From positions 23,984,572 to 24,048,571 of the forward strand of contig NC_088800.1 in NCBI RefSeq assembly GCF_011386835.1: a DNA stretch of 64,000 nt. The letters are read 5' to 3'. This document shows, one piece after another, positions 1 through 12,099 of this stretch. The stretch comes from Chrysemys picta bellii (Eukaryota; Chordata; Testudines; Emydidae). The position numbers and the translations under genes are program-made. The notes below the pieces were generated by a model. That model did not search any database. It was not told the origin of the DNA and saw only the letters and a list, made by a program, of their open reading frames with translations. The first letter of the stretch is position 1, and each line of letters opens with the position of its first letter.

Positions 1-626
1 TAATTTCAAGACTCAGCTAATGGGCTAAAAAAATGGATATCACTTCATAACATAAATTCAGATTCAATCTTTTCCTACCATAAACATTAATACCATTATA
101 AAGTTACAACGATTAAGTTTGTTGTAAAATGAAATGATCCAACTGTAAAATTCATTTGATTGCTTATTGTATAGGCTCTAGTGCTAAAAAAGAAAAGATT
201 CCATATCACATTACAAAGTTATAAAGTTTAAGCAATTAATTTTTTAGTATAGTATAAGCCTATTCTCACTGAAAAATGATAAATTTTAAAATCTCTTCAT
301 TTCAAATTTGTAATATACTGATTTTATCTCCAAACACACTTACTTCACTTGTTTTCAATCAGATTAACTATTAAAAACATTTTAACAAAAACAATCCTCA
401 CCTTTTCTTCTTTAATGTTCATTACTTAAATATGATAATAATAGAATGTGGATGTCCTTTGAATACCTGACAATTGTATGAGAAAATTGATAGGCTGGTA
501 GGTCAGAAACAGGGCACTTGTCTTGTCTTGTAGAGAAATAATATATTATGAACTCATATTCTTAACATGGTTTAAGTACTAGAAAAAGTTGTGATGAAAG
601 AATATGCCAATAAATTTTGCACTTAC
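1..626 (-). other. WDR72 intron after exon E; no feature seen
   Basis: This is AT-rich sequence downstream (in transcript sense) of the donor at 626-621. I see no splice-bounded coding frame, no recognisable repeat and no polyadenylation context that would end the gene here. Confidence 0.7.
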
Positions 627-813
627 TCGGCAAGGGAATGTTTTTAATGCATTTCACCATCTGCTCTGTCTGCTCAGTTTTTGCCAGTGTCTGCACCTCA
701 CCATTTCCATTGTCTACCACGGTCACTGGTTGATTGCTGATTGATGTCTTTTTCAAGGTTTTCATACTTCTTTGTACTTCTGCCAGTAGTGCTGCTTGTA
801 TCACCTCAATAAT
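627..813 (-). CDS. WDR72: WDR72 internal exon E (penultimate or near-terminal coding exon)
   Basis: This 187 bp exon has the acceptor ctttgcatccatgacag|ATTATT and the donor TTGCCGA|GTAAGT. It reads IIEVIQAALLAEVQRSMKTL, then NQPVTVVDNGNGEVQTL and ends CIKNIPLP plus two bases. Recalled human sequence runs AIQAVLLAEVQQHMKSL, NSQPVSMAENGNCEM and RNTLPLQ, so both the conserved helix and the more variable tail align. Exon D ends SVK and exon E begins IIEVIQ, matching human SVQ-VTEAIQ. The final exon (the acidic tail ending near a Cys/Lys-rich C-terminus in human) must lie left of base 1; nothing like it is present in 1-560. Confidence 0.94.
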
Positions 814-3800
814 CTGTCATGGATGCAAAGATATTTGTATTTTTAATTATTTACATGGTTTTTTTCAAATGCTGATATTAGAAACACAATTTAAGACAGC
901 TATAATAGTTGCCATTAGAAAGTCAACATTTGCCAATAGTTGCCACCTAGTGATAAATGAGATACCACCATTTTCCTTCCCATACTTAGATTAAAAAATA
1001 ACAGTTAACTGGATAGTAGCTGGGTGTTATCTGTTGTCAATGATGACTATCGTACAGCACGAGTTTTTAATTTTCACTTGCTTTTCTATAAACTAAAAGC
1101 TCCAATAAATTAGTATACTAGAGATTGTGGGTCAGATTTTTAGCTCGTGTAAATCAGCATAGCTTCATTGACTTCAATAAAACTTGCCAAATTTATACCA
1201 GCTAGGGATCAGACTCGGTATGCTTAGTATGAAAATTCTCCAATTTGTTACATGCTGTGGGCAGCAATGAGTAAAAACTGCATAAGGACTTCATGATTTG
1301 GCTCTGCCTTCTTAGAATTCCAGTTGTTTAATCCTCAGTGCAGAAAGCTGCATTAATGTTTTGCTATTAGCACTGGTATCACATGCCTGCAGCTGCACCT
1401 CAGCCAGGCTGGTGCTATATTCTTTTTCAAAAGGAAGGAGAAGAAAGCACTCCATAGAACTTCTGTTACCCTAAAGGAAAGGTTACATATCTGCTGGAAT
1501 TACGATTGGCCTGCAATGTGAGTTCAGCAGTATGTTCTGGTAGTTGATTATTTCTGCCCTTACTTGGTGGTGTCACTGCATTTCAATATGAATTAAACAC
1601 AGAAAATCTATTTTGAATTAATAAGGCTGAACGTTTTGAATTAAATCTAGTACAGCATGGGAATTCTGTTAAAGCTTTTGTAGTACTCCTTCATCCTTGT
1701 GCCTAGGTACCACAGTATGGTTTAAAAATATCCCCAATGCTCTGAGACACACTGGATGGAAAACAGATGTTTCACTGTCAAGGTATAAATTGGCTGAGAT
1801 TCAACACACAACTGTTAATTGCTTTTGTGTGTTTAAGGCTTGACACGTTTTCACATATTTTAATGTGTTAAATTTCCACATGATTTTGGATGACACCTTA
1901 AGCCCCAAACACTATCTTCTCTACTGGGAGATTAAAAATCTCATAGCTCTTTTAATGAGAAAAGGACTTTTTTCAGGAGTTCTTTTCTAAAATGTCTCTT
2001 TCTTCAACTATAGTACACTAAGCTTTGTATTGGTTGACTGCTGCCCTGCATCCTAGAGGTGGCTGCATTTCAGTGTTTTATGGTATACATGTAAAGACAG
2101 ATCTTTGGGTCTGGCTGTGCTGTGCTCAGTGCAAGACATGATAGGAAGGGAGCAAAGGAGGCATTATATCACCATTGCAATTCCCCAAATCTGGGGATAG
2201 CAAGGGGCCAGGTCACCTCTGATGCAGTATGGAGCAGCCTTGGAGCTACTCTAACCATTCTTCTGGCCACAGGTTGCCAAAGCTCAAGGCACTCTTTCCA
2301 TTCACCCAACGAGCCTACTATATTACGCATGGGGCCAGGAACATATAATGTAGAGCTGGCTATGCCAGCTTTAATCATTTGGGAATTCCTGTATCCAGAG
2401 GGAATCCCCAGTCAGCTGTTAGTCAGCTTTCCATCCTCTTTGCTTTACTGAAGCAGCACAAAGGGGGACAGGATCTGGCCCATCCAGTTTGTAAAATATC
2501 TTTGGGATCATTCATGATGAATGATACAATGAAAATATTTTTTAAACCCTTGCAGTCTCTTTACTCAGTCCACAGGGATAGGATTTGTGCTCTCTCTCTG
2601 CCCACAGTACTGGAACTTTAAAATTCCATATCATCTACAGAACAGAATGTCTTTCTCCCCCCCCGCCACCAACTTACAGGAATTAAGCATTACAAAAAGA
2701 CATTCATTCTTCAGGGCAGGAAATTGCCTGAAGGGCAACTAGGATGTTAAGGCTTTAGGATGGTAGAGCTGAGAGACATTCACATATACCCACAACTCTT
2801 TAGAGGAGGCCAGCTATGAATTTAGGATAGTGCTCGGTAAGAGCCAGGTCACTGGAGACTGATTGGAATAGATGCAGAGTCAGCGCATCACCCTACAGTC
2901 TAGCACTACTCACTCCCAGGCAGGCTTCACTCACCTTTTTGACTGCACAAAATCCCTACTCTGGACAGATGTACCTGTATCAGGAGCCCACAGTGTATGA
3001 GTGAACTGAGTAAATTCACAAGCAGTGAATCCAGCTCTTTTGTGTTTTGTCAAAACACAAACACTCCAACTATTTATTAAAAAGTGTTTTATTTTGCAAG
3101 AACATTCCTTATGTTGTAGAGAAACAACAACAACAAAAAGGACATTTAGTTTGGATTAGACCTGAACCAAAACAAAAGCCACAGATCTGAACAACCTGAA
3201 CTTTGGGCATTTCGGATCCAGACCTTGCAGCTGGCTCCTGCAATAAATCCAGACTCTTTAGGAAAGAGAAGCAAACACAGAGATGCTGTCATTGTTCTAT
3301 GACTACTTCTGGCAGAAAATAAAAATTTGACAGGGGTTCTCAAAAGAGTTGTGGATAGTTTGCAGAAAAACATGTTCCTTGTTTTGATAAGACACAATGC
3401 ATGCAGCCTAAAAAATTATCTGCTTTTCATGGTTTTCTGATCTGCTAGGAATCTGTCACAAGTCTGGATCAGATATTCATTGCCTGAATCACTACTGTGT
3501 ACACTGGCCAAGCAGTATTTTGTAATGTGTAATTTCCTCTAACATCTTAGCATGGAATAAAAAGTGCAGCAAAATGGCACAACATGATATTGTGAAGGCA
3601 TTTGTAAATCTCTGCATGCAGCTTGTCTATCACTTTGTTGAATACACATTTCCACATCACTCCGTGCGGTTTCACATCTTCAGCTATGCCCCGTCCCTGG
3701 ACACTTCCCAATAATGTGAATATTTTTCTAACTTTGTCAGTGAATTCAAAATTTCCCTTCAAGAGTTTCACCTGTTTCTAACAATAGACCCTCTTCACAG

Positions 3801-4446
3801 CTTCCCACCAGTATCTCTTCATTACCTATGTGCTAATTTCTACTACATATCCATCTAGACTCCATTTTTGTTATGATGGATGAATTTCTGTATTCTGTTA
3901 CTACTAATGTGTTTGCCCAGACTAGTAATGGGACAATTCCTGTACTTTTGCAGGCATTGTTGCAAATATTAGCTGCTTTTAACATCGGATAGTGGGCGGG
4001 AACCTATGGCGATATCTTCATGGTGACATGGTCATTAGAAATAAATGTGCTATAAGGAGGTCTCACAGAGCATAGGTGATATGCTTTTGGCAATAAATAT
4101 GGATACCAAAGCATAGAAGACAACTGTCTGATGATCAGAACCCACAACAGCAACACTACACAACGGTTCAGCAAGAAAAGTGAAGAAGAGCTGTAATAAT
4201 TCTGCTTACCACATCTATATGAAATTATACTGACAGCTCTTTCCACAATTTAGCAATTACTTCGAATGGCTACTGTTCTCTTTGTTAGGACTGGACCAGA
4301 GAAAGAGAGCATAAGAAGCTGCTTCCATACTTGTCAGGCCACAAACTCCACGGAAGTAAACTGCTGGTCTTCTAGAAACCATGTACCTGCTGCACTCATT
4401 CCATGCCACCAAAAGACTGTGGAGGGGAACGAAGGGGCTAGGTAGG

Positions 4447-5110
4447 AGGGTTGCTAACTGTCTAATCGCACAAACCCAAACACCCCTACCCCGGACCTTC
4501 TCCAAGGCCCCGCTCCCGCACACTCCATCTCCTCTCCCTCTGTTGCTCACTCTCCCCCACCCTCACTCACTTTCATGGGCTGGTGGAGGGTGCTGGCATG
4601 TGGGAGGGGGTGGGGGCTCTGGGCTGGGGCCGAGGGGTTCGGAGTGTGGGAGAGGGCTCCGGGCTGAGCCTGGGGCAGGGGATTGGGGTACAGGCGGGGG
4701 TACGGGCTCTGGGATGGAGCTTGGTGAGGGAGGGGGCTCAGGGCTGGGACAGAGGGTTGGGGTTCAGAAGGGGGTCTGGGGTGCAGGCTCTGGGAGGGAG
4801 TTTAGGTGCAAGGGGGGTGAGGGGCTGGGGCAGGGGGTAGGGGTGTGGGTGGGGGTGAGGGGAACAGGCTCCAGCTGGGCAGTGCTTACCTCAGGCAGCT
4901 CCCGGAAGCAACTGGAATGTCCAGCTAGGCTCATGGGCGGCCAGGCGGCTCTGCATGCTGCCCCTGCCTGCAGGCTCCACCCCCGCAGCTCCCATTGGCC
5001 ACAGTTCCCGGCCAATGGGAACTGCGGAGTTGACGCTCAGGGTGGAAGCAGCGCGCAGAGACCCTCTGTCTGCCCCTGCGCCTAGGAGTCAGAGAGATAT
5101 GGCAGCGTTG
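4447..5110 (+). mobile_element. GC-rich hAT-like DNA transposon, right end missing
   Basis: It starts near 'agggttgctaactgtctaatc', continues through a C-rich stretch (4485-4570), then a long G-rich tract made of degenerate 'ggggctctgggctgggg' units, and ends in a GC-rich part with the local inverted repeat cccattggcc/ggccaatggg. This layout matches a common turtle family with 'agggttgccaac' termini. The matching right terminus is not visible, so it looks truncated near 5110. Open frames across 4381-5206 on both strands follow from base composition, not coding. Confidence 0.55.
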
Positions 5111-8100
5111 GCAATTCTCTATAAATCCCAGCAGGCTTACAGTATCTACGCTGTCTGGTTTGGTGTTTTTTATAGTCAGAGACACTGGCGACCACCATCC
5201 CACTAAAACAGGAGAGGAGATGGAGGCATAGGGTGGGGGGAACCACTAGCTACAAGAAGCTGAACTGTGTTAACCCATGTTCTTCTTAACATGCTTGGGA
5301 GATTTTACCTAGAGGCCCTCCATCCTGCAGAACAGACTGTATGTAGACTATATGCAAAGGGAACCCTCTGGCTAATAACTGCAAGCACAATTTTACAGGC
5401 CCAAATAACTGTAGGCACATTTTATAACTTTACAGTACTTAGATTCCTAAGTGCTCCAAAACATGCACACAGTTAGCCATTGGGGCTGTAGGGCCTTCAA
5501 AATCAGGTCCTAAATTTTAATAACAAAGGTTCTAGAAACACTTTTTGGGGTTGAGGACTACTGGGAAACACAAAAAACAACTTTGTTTTAAAAAATATAA
5601 TGCACATATAGAAAGATTATATATAAAATGTCATAGTATTGTGTGAGTATAAATTTTATTCCTATTACTATTATCCAGACAAGAGGCCCTGTTTATCCCA
5701 ACGCGTAGACACTACATTGCATAACAGTTAAGATTGCTCAAGTATAACTAACACCCGCTCAAACATTAAAAAACATAGGAAATCTGGTTATGTCAGACAC
5801 ACCAAATAGCAACAAATCAACAATTTACAAAATGCATTCTTAATCCAGCTAAACCAGAATGACTGGGAATACAGGAAGGAAAATAAAGAGCTACTTGGAT
5901 TGGTACGATTAACAAAATAATAACTTTACAAATAAACTCTAAAATTGCAAAGGGAATGGATTGCCCAGTGTTAAAGCAGTCAGTTTATTGCTAGGGAGTT
6001 TAGTGGAGTTCTGTCCATTTCCTGGTAGACAGGTAAACATATTAAGTCCCTGCTCCTGCAATGTGTAGTGTGCAAGCGGCCTGCTGAACCCACAGAGAGC
6101 TCTGCTCACTTCAGTGGGACTCCATGCTGGCACAGGAGTCTGCCTATGTGCTACATGCCACATGACCAGTGCCTACATGTACTTATTTTGGCTCCAATAC
6201 TGCAAAACGTTATATATGTGCACTTCACGCAATGTGAATGGGACCGCTGACTAATAATAATATCATGTATTAGGCACTACCACAGTTACACTAAATGGCA
6301 GTCTTGGCAGAGAGACCAAGAACTGGATGGGAAGGGGGATACAAAGACTGAGGTATCCTCTTTTCTATAACTATAAGGTCCCTCCATGTCAGAAATTGAG
6401 GAGCATTGTAGGAGTGTGGGGAAGCTTGCTGATACTGTAACTGTTCTGTGGATAGATAAAGCCTCCAGGGATGTCAATCCGGCATCTTTCATAAGGACTA
6501 ATGTCACACAAAAAGGTTTTGAAAGACCTGGGAACAGGACAGGGAGAACCAGGTAGTGGGGAGAACTGCATTTTTTCTATATGAAATGATTCAAAGAGAG
6601 TATTTGAAATTCCAAATGAAGGAATGGGGAGGAGAGACTTGAGCATTTAACATTTCAAAGCTAAGGAGCCAGGGAGAAGAGGGAGACAATTTTTTTTTTT
6701 AATAAGAAGGACTCTCAAGGGAAATCCTTGAATATATCTTTCTTCCTGCGAACAGTCAGCAACAGGAAAAACATAGCTTGATTGCACTATGGACTGACTG
6801 ACCTGGGGGAGGGAACTGTCTTTTGGAATGTTGGTTTTTACTGTTCGTATTTGTAACTAGATCCTGCATAACAACTGCAATATAAATTAATGTATTAAAT
6901 AAAAATACAACCCAATACTCATTGCGCAGATAAAGAGGGAAATAAACTACTTTTAGTATGAAGTATTAGCAGACAAGAGTAGCCTTTATTTCCTATATTA
7001 AATGCTATAAAGCAGACAGTCCAGTGTATGAGAAGAGTGAGGGAATATATATGTTAGGACAATGTGGCAAGAGGGCGTTACATTTCATTTGAAAGAGCAA
7101 TGAGCCGAGTGGTAGAAAAAGACCAAATAAATTTTCCTTTAAAATGATGTGAGATAGAAAGGCATGTACCTATGCAATATTAGTGTAAAAAGAAAACCTC
7201 TCTCAAATTAAATAAACATTTTAAAAATACAAAAGTAAAGCCGTAATTCTTGCCATGTACAATGGACTCTGAAAACATCAACTCTGCTTGAATTTTGTCA
7301 TCATTTGACCACAGTGTTAAGCAAGCTTTGCTCTTCAACTTTCTCTCTGTGTGTCGCCAAACTGCTGTGAATACTGTAACATCTAAAATCATTTGTGACA
7401 TTTGCAATAGGGGCCTCATGTCATCAGCTATTAAACCAACTCCCATTCATGCTTTATTGCTGGTAGGCTGGCTCTGTTAACCCCTTTACTTCAGGAAGCA
7501 TAGGCTCATGGCCAACGCATTAATAAAGGGAGATCTGAGGCATGGGTTGTGCAGGCAGCTGGTCACTTTGACAGATTTGTCCCAAACCACTCTTCAGATC
7601 TGAAGTTTTTTGCCCACAGTTGCAGCACCTCTTACGAATGTCTTTGTCAATGCTCAGTCACATTTAGTGGGTGCCTCTGACTTCAGCATACCCGCCAAAA
7701 TGTTTTGTGCTGACTGACACAGTACTTGCTTACAATCACAGCTGCAGCTGCCACAAAGGCTTCTGGGCATATCTGAGAACTAAGGGAACCTGCTGCAAAT
7801 GGCTGAACAGGGACTTCTGCCTTAATAATCATGCAGAAGTCTGACTGTCTTGCTGAAGTAGGCAGGCTACCGGGAGATCTTTTTTGGATGTTAAGATGCT
7901 AAATCCACTCATATGTGTCCATGTTCCTAAGATCAGTCATGGTTATAATACAGCTTCCACTCTATTAGTTGGAAAGTACAAATGGAGCGACCAAACGCAA
8001 CCACAAGCTTCCTGTATATATGTCTTCCAGTCCCCAAATGCAAGAGATCAAAACGGATGAGAGGCTGAGCAGGTGAGAGTGCTATTATGTGGCTCTCACC

Positions 8101-8751
8101 TGACAACTGCAGCTACTGACACTGACCTCCTATATTTGACTTTTCATTAAAAGGATTCCAAAGAGAGAAAAATCTTGGCTTTGGGGAAAAATGTTTGTGG
8201 GGGAATGTTGAACTAATAATGTGGAAGATGATAGGACAGAGAAAGAGAATTAATAATCCTTAATAACTGAGGTACATCAGGAGTGTACAAGAGGAAGAGC
8301 TGAACTCACTTGGATGTGAATGTTTGCAGACACCACTGCTATCTATTATGGCTGTACCAGTGTGGTACAGAGTATTAATTCTACTGTACCATGAATACTT
8401 CTCAGCTGTAAAGTGGTATTCTCCTCATTGATACACATGCCATTTGAAATGTAGTATATGGCTATATACTATTATAAGAAATTCAGCAACAGAGTAAAAC
8501 AGACAAGGAATAAGTTTATAATAGATACTGGACTCCTTCAGAGCCAACTCTCTTGTGAATGCAGTGTTGCAACGCTCAAGCTCATACGCCTGAACATCAA
8601 ATGACCCAGATCACAATGCAGGATCCACTATGTATCTATTGTCAGTATGACATTGTGATGGGGGGGGCCTCACCCCTGAGGCTCAGTGCATTACATCTCT
8701 ACCTCAGTTTCCCTTAGTGGGATTTAATAAATCCAATGTCACTTATGTATA

Positions 8752-8945
8752 TTTCATAGATTTCATAGACTTTAAGGCCAGAAGGGACCATTATGATCAA
8801 CTAATCTTACCCCCTGCATAACACAGGCCAGAGAATTTCTTCTATTGGTTCCTGCATCCAGCCCAATAACTTGTGGTTGAACTAGATGGAGTAAATCGTC
8901 TAGAAAGATACCACTCTTGATCTAAAAACTCCATGTGATGAAGAG
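8752..8945 (-). mobile_element. CR1 LINE 3' fragment, antisense
   Basis: The plus strand shows the reverse complement of a CR1 3' region: 'ccagaagggaccattatgat', 'acacaggccagagaa' and 'cccaataacttgtg'. Only the terminal part is present, which is usual for CR1 because reverse transcription often stops early. The subfamily looks different from the CR1 at 9425. Confidence 0.65.
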
Positions 8946-9424
8946 TATATTTCAAGATTGGTGTGACATGGAACATGGAATCCAAAGACAGATATTCAAA
9001 AGATATGTTTCTATAGCCTCATAAGAAGATTCTTTAGGCCCTTGAATTGAATTTAATGGTGTGGAGGAGAGATGCAGATGTAAATGACTCTGGATCATAG
9101 GTGGTTAAAAGCTCATATTGTCAAAGGAAGATGGATGCTAATTTAAACAAATATTTTGGAGTGATATACATGCAAGATGGTTTGTGTGACAAGCAGTTTT
9201 GCCTGAAGCATAGCTGAGTGGCTGCAGCCCCCCAAAGCTTGGAATGAACTGATCATAATATATGCCTTGCTAAGTGTTGAGCCAATCTGAGACTACTGCC
9301 AACTACTCTTTTTTAATATAAGAATTGTTTGCTTTTTCCTATTTCATTTTTTTCTTTCTACAAGAGACAACATTTCCTTTTCCAGTTATGGGTAATGATA
9401 TTAATAACACATATTGATAATTAT

Positions 9425-10641
9425 TAATAATCACAGGACTGGAAGGGACCTCCAGTGGTCTTCTAGTTCAGTACCCTGGACTGAGACAGGACTAAGTATT
9501 ATCTAGACCAGGGGTCGGCAACGTTTGGCACGTGGCTCGCCAGGGTAAGCACCCTGGCGGGCCGGACCAGTTTTATTTACCTGCTGACCCGGCAGGTTCG
9601 GCCGATCGCGGCCCCCACTGGGTGCGGTTCGCCGTCCCGGGCCAATGGGGGCGGCGAGAAGCCGCGGCCAGCACATCGCTGACCCGCCCCGCTTCTCGCT
9701 GCCCCCATTGGCCTGGGACGGCAAACCGCGGCCAGTGGGGGCCGTGATCGGCCGAACCTGCCACGTCAGCAGGTAAATAAAACTGGCCCGGCCCGCCAGG
9801 GTGCTTACCCTGGCGAGCCGCGTGCCAAACGTTGCCGACCCCTGATCTAGACCATCCCTGACAGGTGTTTGTCTAACCTGCTCTTAAAAACCTCCAATGA
9901 CAGAGACTCCACAACTTCCCTAGGTAATTTGTTCCAGTGCTTAACTACCCTCACAGTTAGGAAGTTTTTTCTAATGTCTAACCTAAATCTCCCTTGCTGC
10001 AATTTAAGCCCAATACTTCTTGTCCTATCCTCAGTGGTTAAGAACAATTTGTCAATCTCCTCTTTATAACTACCTTTTGTGTACTTGAAGACAGTTATCA
10101 TATCCCCCTTTAGTTTTCTCATTTCCAGACTAAAACACACACAATTTTTTCAATCTTTCCGCGTAGGTCATGTTTTCTAGACCGTTAATCATTTTTTTGC
10201 TCTCCTCTGGACTTTTGCCAATTTGTTCACAGCTTTCCCAAAGTGTGGTGCCCAGAACTGGACATAGTACTCCAGCTGAGGCCTTACTAGTGCTGAGTAG
10301 AGTAGAAGAATTACTTCTTATGTCTTGCTTACAACACTCCTCTAATACATCCCAGAATGATGTTTGACTTTCTACAATATTCCATTGCTGACTAGTATTT
10401 AGTTTGTGATACACTATAACCCCCGGGCTCTTTTCTGCAGTACCCCTTCCCATGCAGTCATTTCCCATCTTTTATTTATGTGTAGTGCTTTGCATTTGTC
10501 CTCATTGAATTTCATCCTATTTAATTCAGTACATTTCTCCAGTTTGTCAAGATAATTTTGAATTCTAATCCTGTCCTCCAAAGGGCTTGCAACCCCTCCT
10601 AGCTTGGCATCATCAGCAAACTTTATAAGTGTACTCTCTAT
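9425..10641 (-). mobile_element. CR1 LINE, 5'-truncated, antisense, split by a hAT MITE
   Basis: On the minus strand the sequence codes for the C-terminal end of a CR1 reverse transcriptase protein: the GLENMTYAERLKKL motif (about 10190-10145), then KGDMITVFKYTKG, FRLDIRKNF, HWNKLPREVV and a final FKSRLDKHL before a stop at 9849-9847. Frameshifts interrupt the upstream part. A short 3' tail follows and ends in AT-rich repeats near 9420. The 336 bp hAT element at 9509-9844 sits at the stop codon. The 5' break is near 10641, where similarity to the CR1 consensus I recall stops. Confidence 0.85.
9509..9844. mobile_element. Palindromic hAT MITE with perfect 8 bp target-site duplication
   Basis: This 336 bp element has termini CAGGGGTCGGCAACGTTTGG and its inverse. 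The duplication ATCTAGAC is at 9501-9508 and 9845-9852. The whole element folds on itself: two arms of about 168 bp are near-perfect inverted copies centred near 9676. The 8 bp duplication and CAGGGG ends are typical of the hAT superfamily. It has no coding capacity, is far richer in GC than its surroundings, and its CpG-rich sequence should not be read as a promoter island. Confidence 0.92.
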
Positions 10642-11340
10642 GGTGCCCCTTCAGGGGTCCAGTTCATTTAATCCAAAGGTGGAATGTTGTACAACTAGGC
10701 TGCCACCCCAGCATCTCTAGCTGGAGAGGAAGGGGCTGAGTTAACTTTAGTCCATGAACCCCACTTATATCCAGGCCCCTTACCAAACAGGCCCTCTTGG
10801 CCTGGGACCATCTTCCGGAGCCAGGGCCTCCTGTCTTCATCTGAAGAAGGGTCTCTCCTCTTGGATTAAGGTCCCTACAGAGGTCAAACCACAACAACCC
10901 TTCCTTGGAAAAGCACATAATTCCCCTGATCTGAGCTTCTGTTGCTACCTGGTCAACTCCTTCCACAGGGACCAGGCTTCACTGAGGCTTGGCATTCATA
11001 GATCCTCCACTTTGGAGTCTCTGCCACCTAGGAGTATTCTACTTTGGTTTCCTTTCCTGGTGAGCCGCAAGAAGGCTTCCCCTTTAGGAACTTCCTTATT
11101 CTACATTCTAGAGACAGTTCCTCTTCCCAGGAACCTCTGTTCTCTAGCCACTGGGAGTAGGTTCCTTTTTTTATGCCCAAGTGCTTCCCTATCTAATTAT
11201 CTGCCTCCCAGCTACTCAGTTAATTAGTCCCAGGTGATCCCTTCCTGAGTTGCCTCATTTCCCCTTGTGAAGCCTGCCAGAGGTAGGCTGAGCCCTTGAC
11301 CTCTTCAGAGGGGCCACCTATCCTCTGACGGACAGGACAA
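10642..11340. repeat. Unclassified GC-moderate repeat-like block, possibly an antisense LTR
   Basis: Sequence after the CR1 break has different base composition and phrases such as 'tttttttatgcccaagtgct' and 'gaagcctgccagaggtaggc'. These resemble antisense LTR U3 regions of reptile retroelements. No TG/CA ends or target duplication could be fixed. The 157-codon frame at 10754-11227 has no recognisable domain. Confidence 0.3.
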
Positions 11341-12016
11341 AGGAGTCTTATGCTACAGTAATCACCAGGACATCCCACAGCTACCTAGAGTCCCCCACAG
11401 AGCATTAACCTGCCTACATGGCACCAAGATCAGCACAGGCAAAGGTGCAAGTTAAATTGCCTTGAGAAGCTGGAACTCCCCTTTTGGACCTGCTCTTGGA
11501 GGGGATCGTACTGGTATGAAGCCCTGACCACACATTCTTTTAAGAAGGCCATACCAACTTATTCTACAGCATATATGAAATTGAGCTTCCCTAGGAACAT
11601 AAAACAGCTTTTTTTATTTCTTTTTTTTTAAACATAACTTAAAAAGTAAAGATTATTGGCTGGAACTCACAACCTTTTTGTCAAATGAGCAACATTCACC
11701 AGATCAGTCATACAAGCCCTGTGCATTTGAAAATGATTCCTGTTACTCAGTATCACCTAGATTAGGCACTATAATGTCTACTTTGCCATCTCCAACCACA
11801 GACACTAAAATCCAAAATGAGTTCATAATAAATATACACTGCAGTTTAACATGAAAATTCTTTCTCCATAGAACATCTAAATGGCAAAATGTATGTGATA
11901 ATTTCCCCAAAGTCTACTTTTATCATATTACATCATGATATCAACATTTACACTAAATAGCAGTGAACATCACTTTAAAAATGACATTATTACAGTCAGT
12001 GTGCACTATTTCCTAC

Positions 12017-12099
12017 CTTTACGGATTGGTCTCTCCAACATGAAATGAGTTTCACCAATGAAACATTCCCAGGATCAGGGAAATGTAATCCACTTTTAT
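12017..12099 (-). CDS. WDR72: WDR72 internal exon D
   Basis: This 83 bp exon has the acceptor tgtatattttcag|AT and the donor GTAAAG|GTAGGA. The T left by exon C plus AT gives Tyr. The exon then codes for KSGLHFPDPGNVSLVKLISC and WRDQSVK, ending in phase 0. The string LISCWRDQSV is identical to recalled human WDR72 and corresponds to MLARRWQDRCLEVR in WDR7, a conserved C-terminal helix. The other two frames hold stops. The exon is too short to appear as a long open frame, so it was found from its splice sites and sequence. Confidence 0.94.

Larger units (their letters stand above)
814..12016 (-). other. WDR72 intron between exons D and E (11.2 kb)
   Basis: The intron is bounded by the donor GTAGGA at 12016-12011 and the acceptor at 815-814. 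It holds the GC-rich transposon at 4447, CR1 pieces at 8752 and 9425 and the hAT MITE at 9509, each listed separately. 1130-1215 and parts of 6030-6260 resemble old amniote repeats containing 'gacttcaat'. In 1216-4440, 5115-8640 and 11340-12016 I see only unremarkable AT-rich intron with short chance frames. Confidence 0.75.

Noticed and set aside
4381..5206. Overlapping open frames up to 234 codons on both strands
   Set aside because: They sit in a G/C-skewed transposon tract. The products are Gly- or Pro-rich in every frame, which reflects base composition rather than coding.
9503..9764. CpG-rich segment resembling a CpG-island promoter
   Set aside because: It is the interior of a palindromic hAT MITE, so its CpG content belongs to the element.
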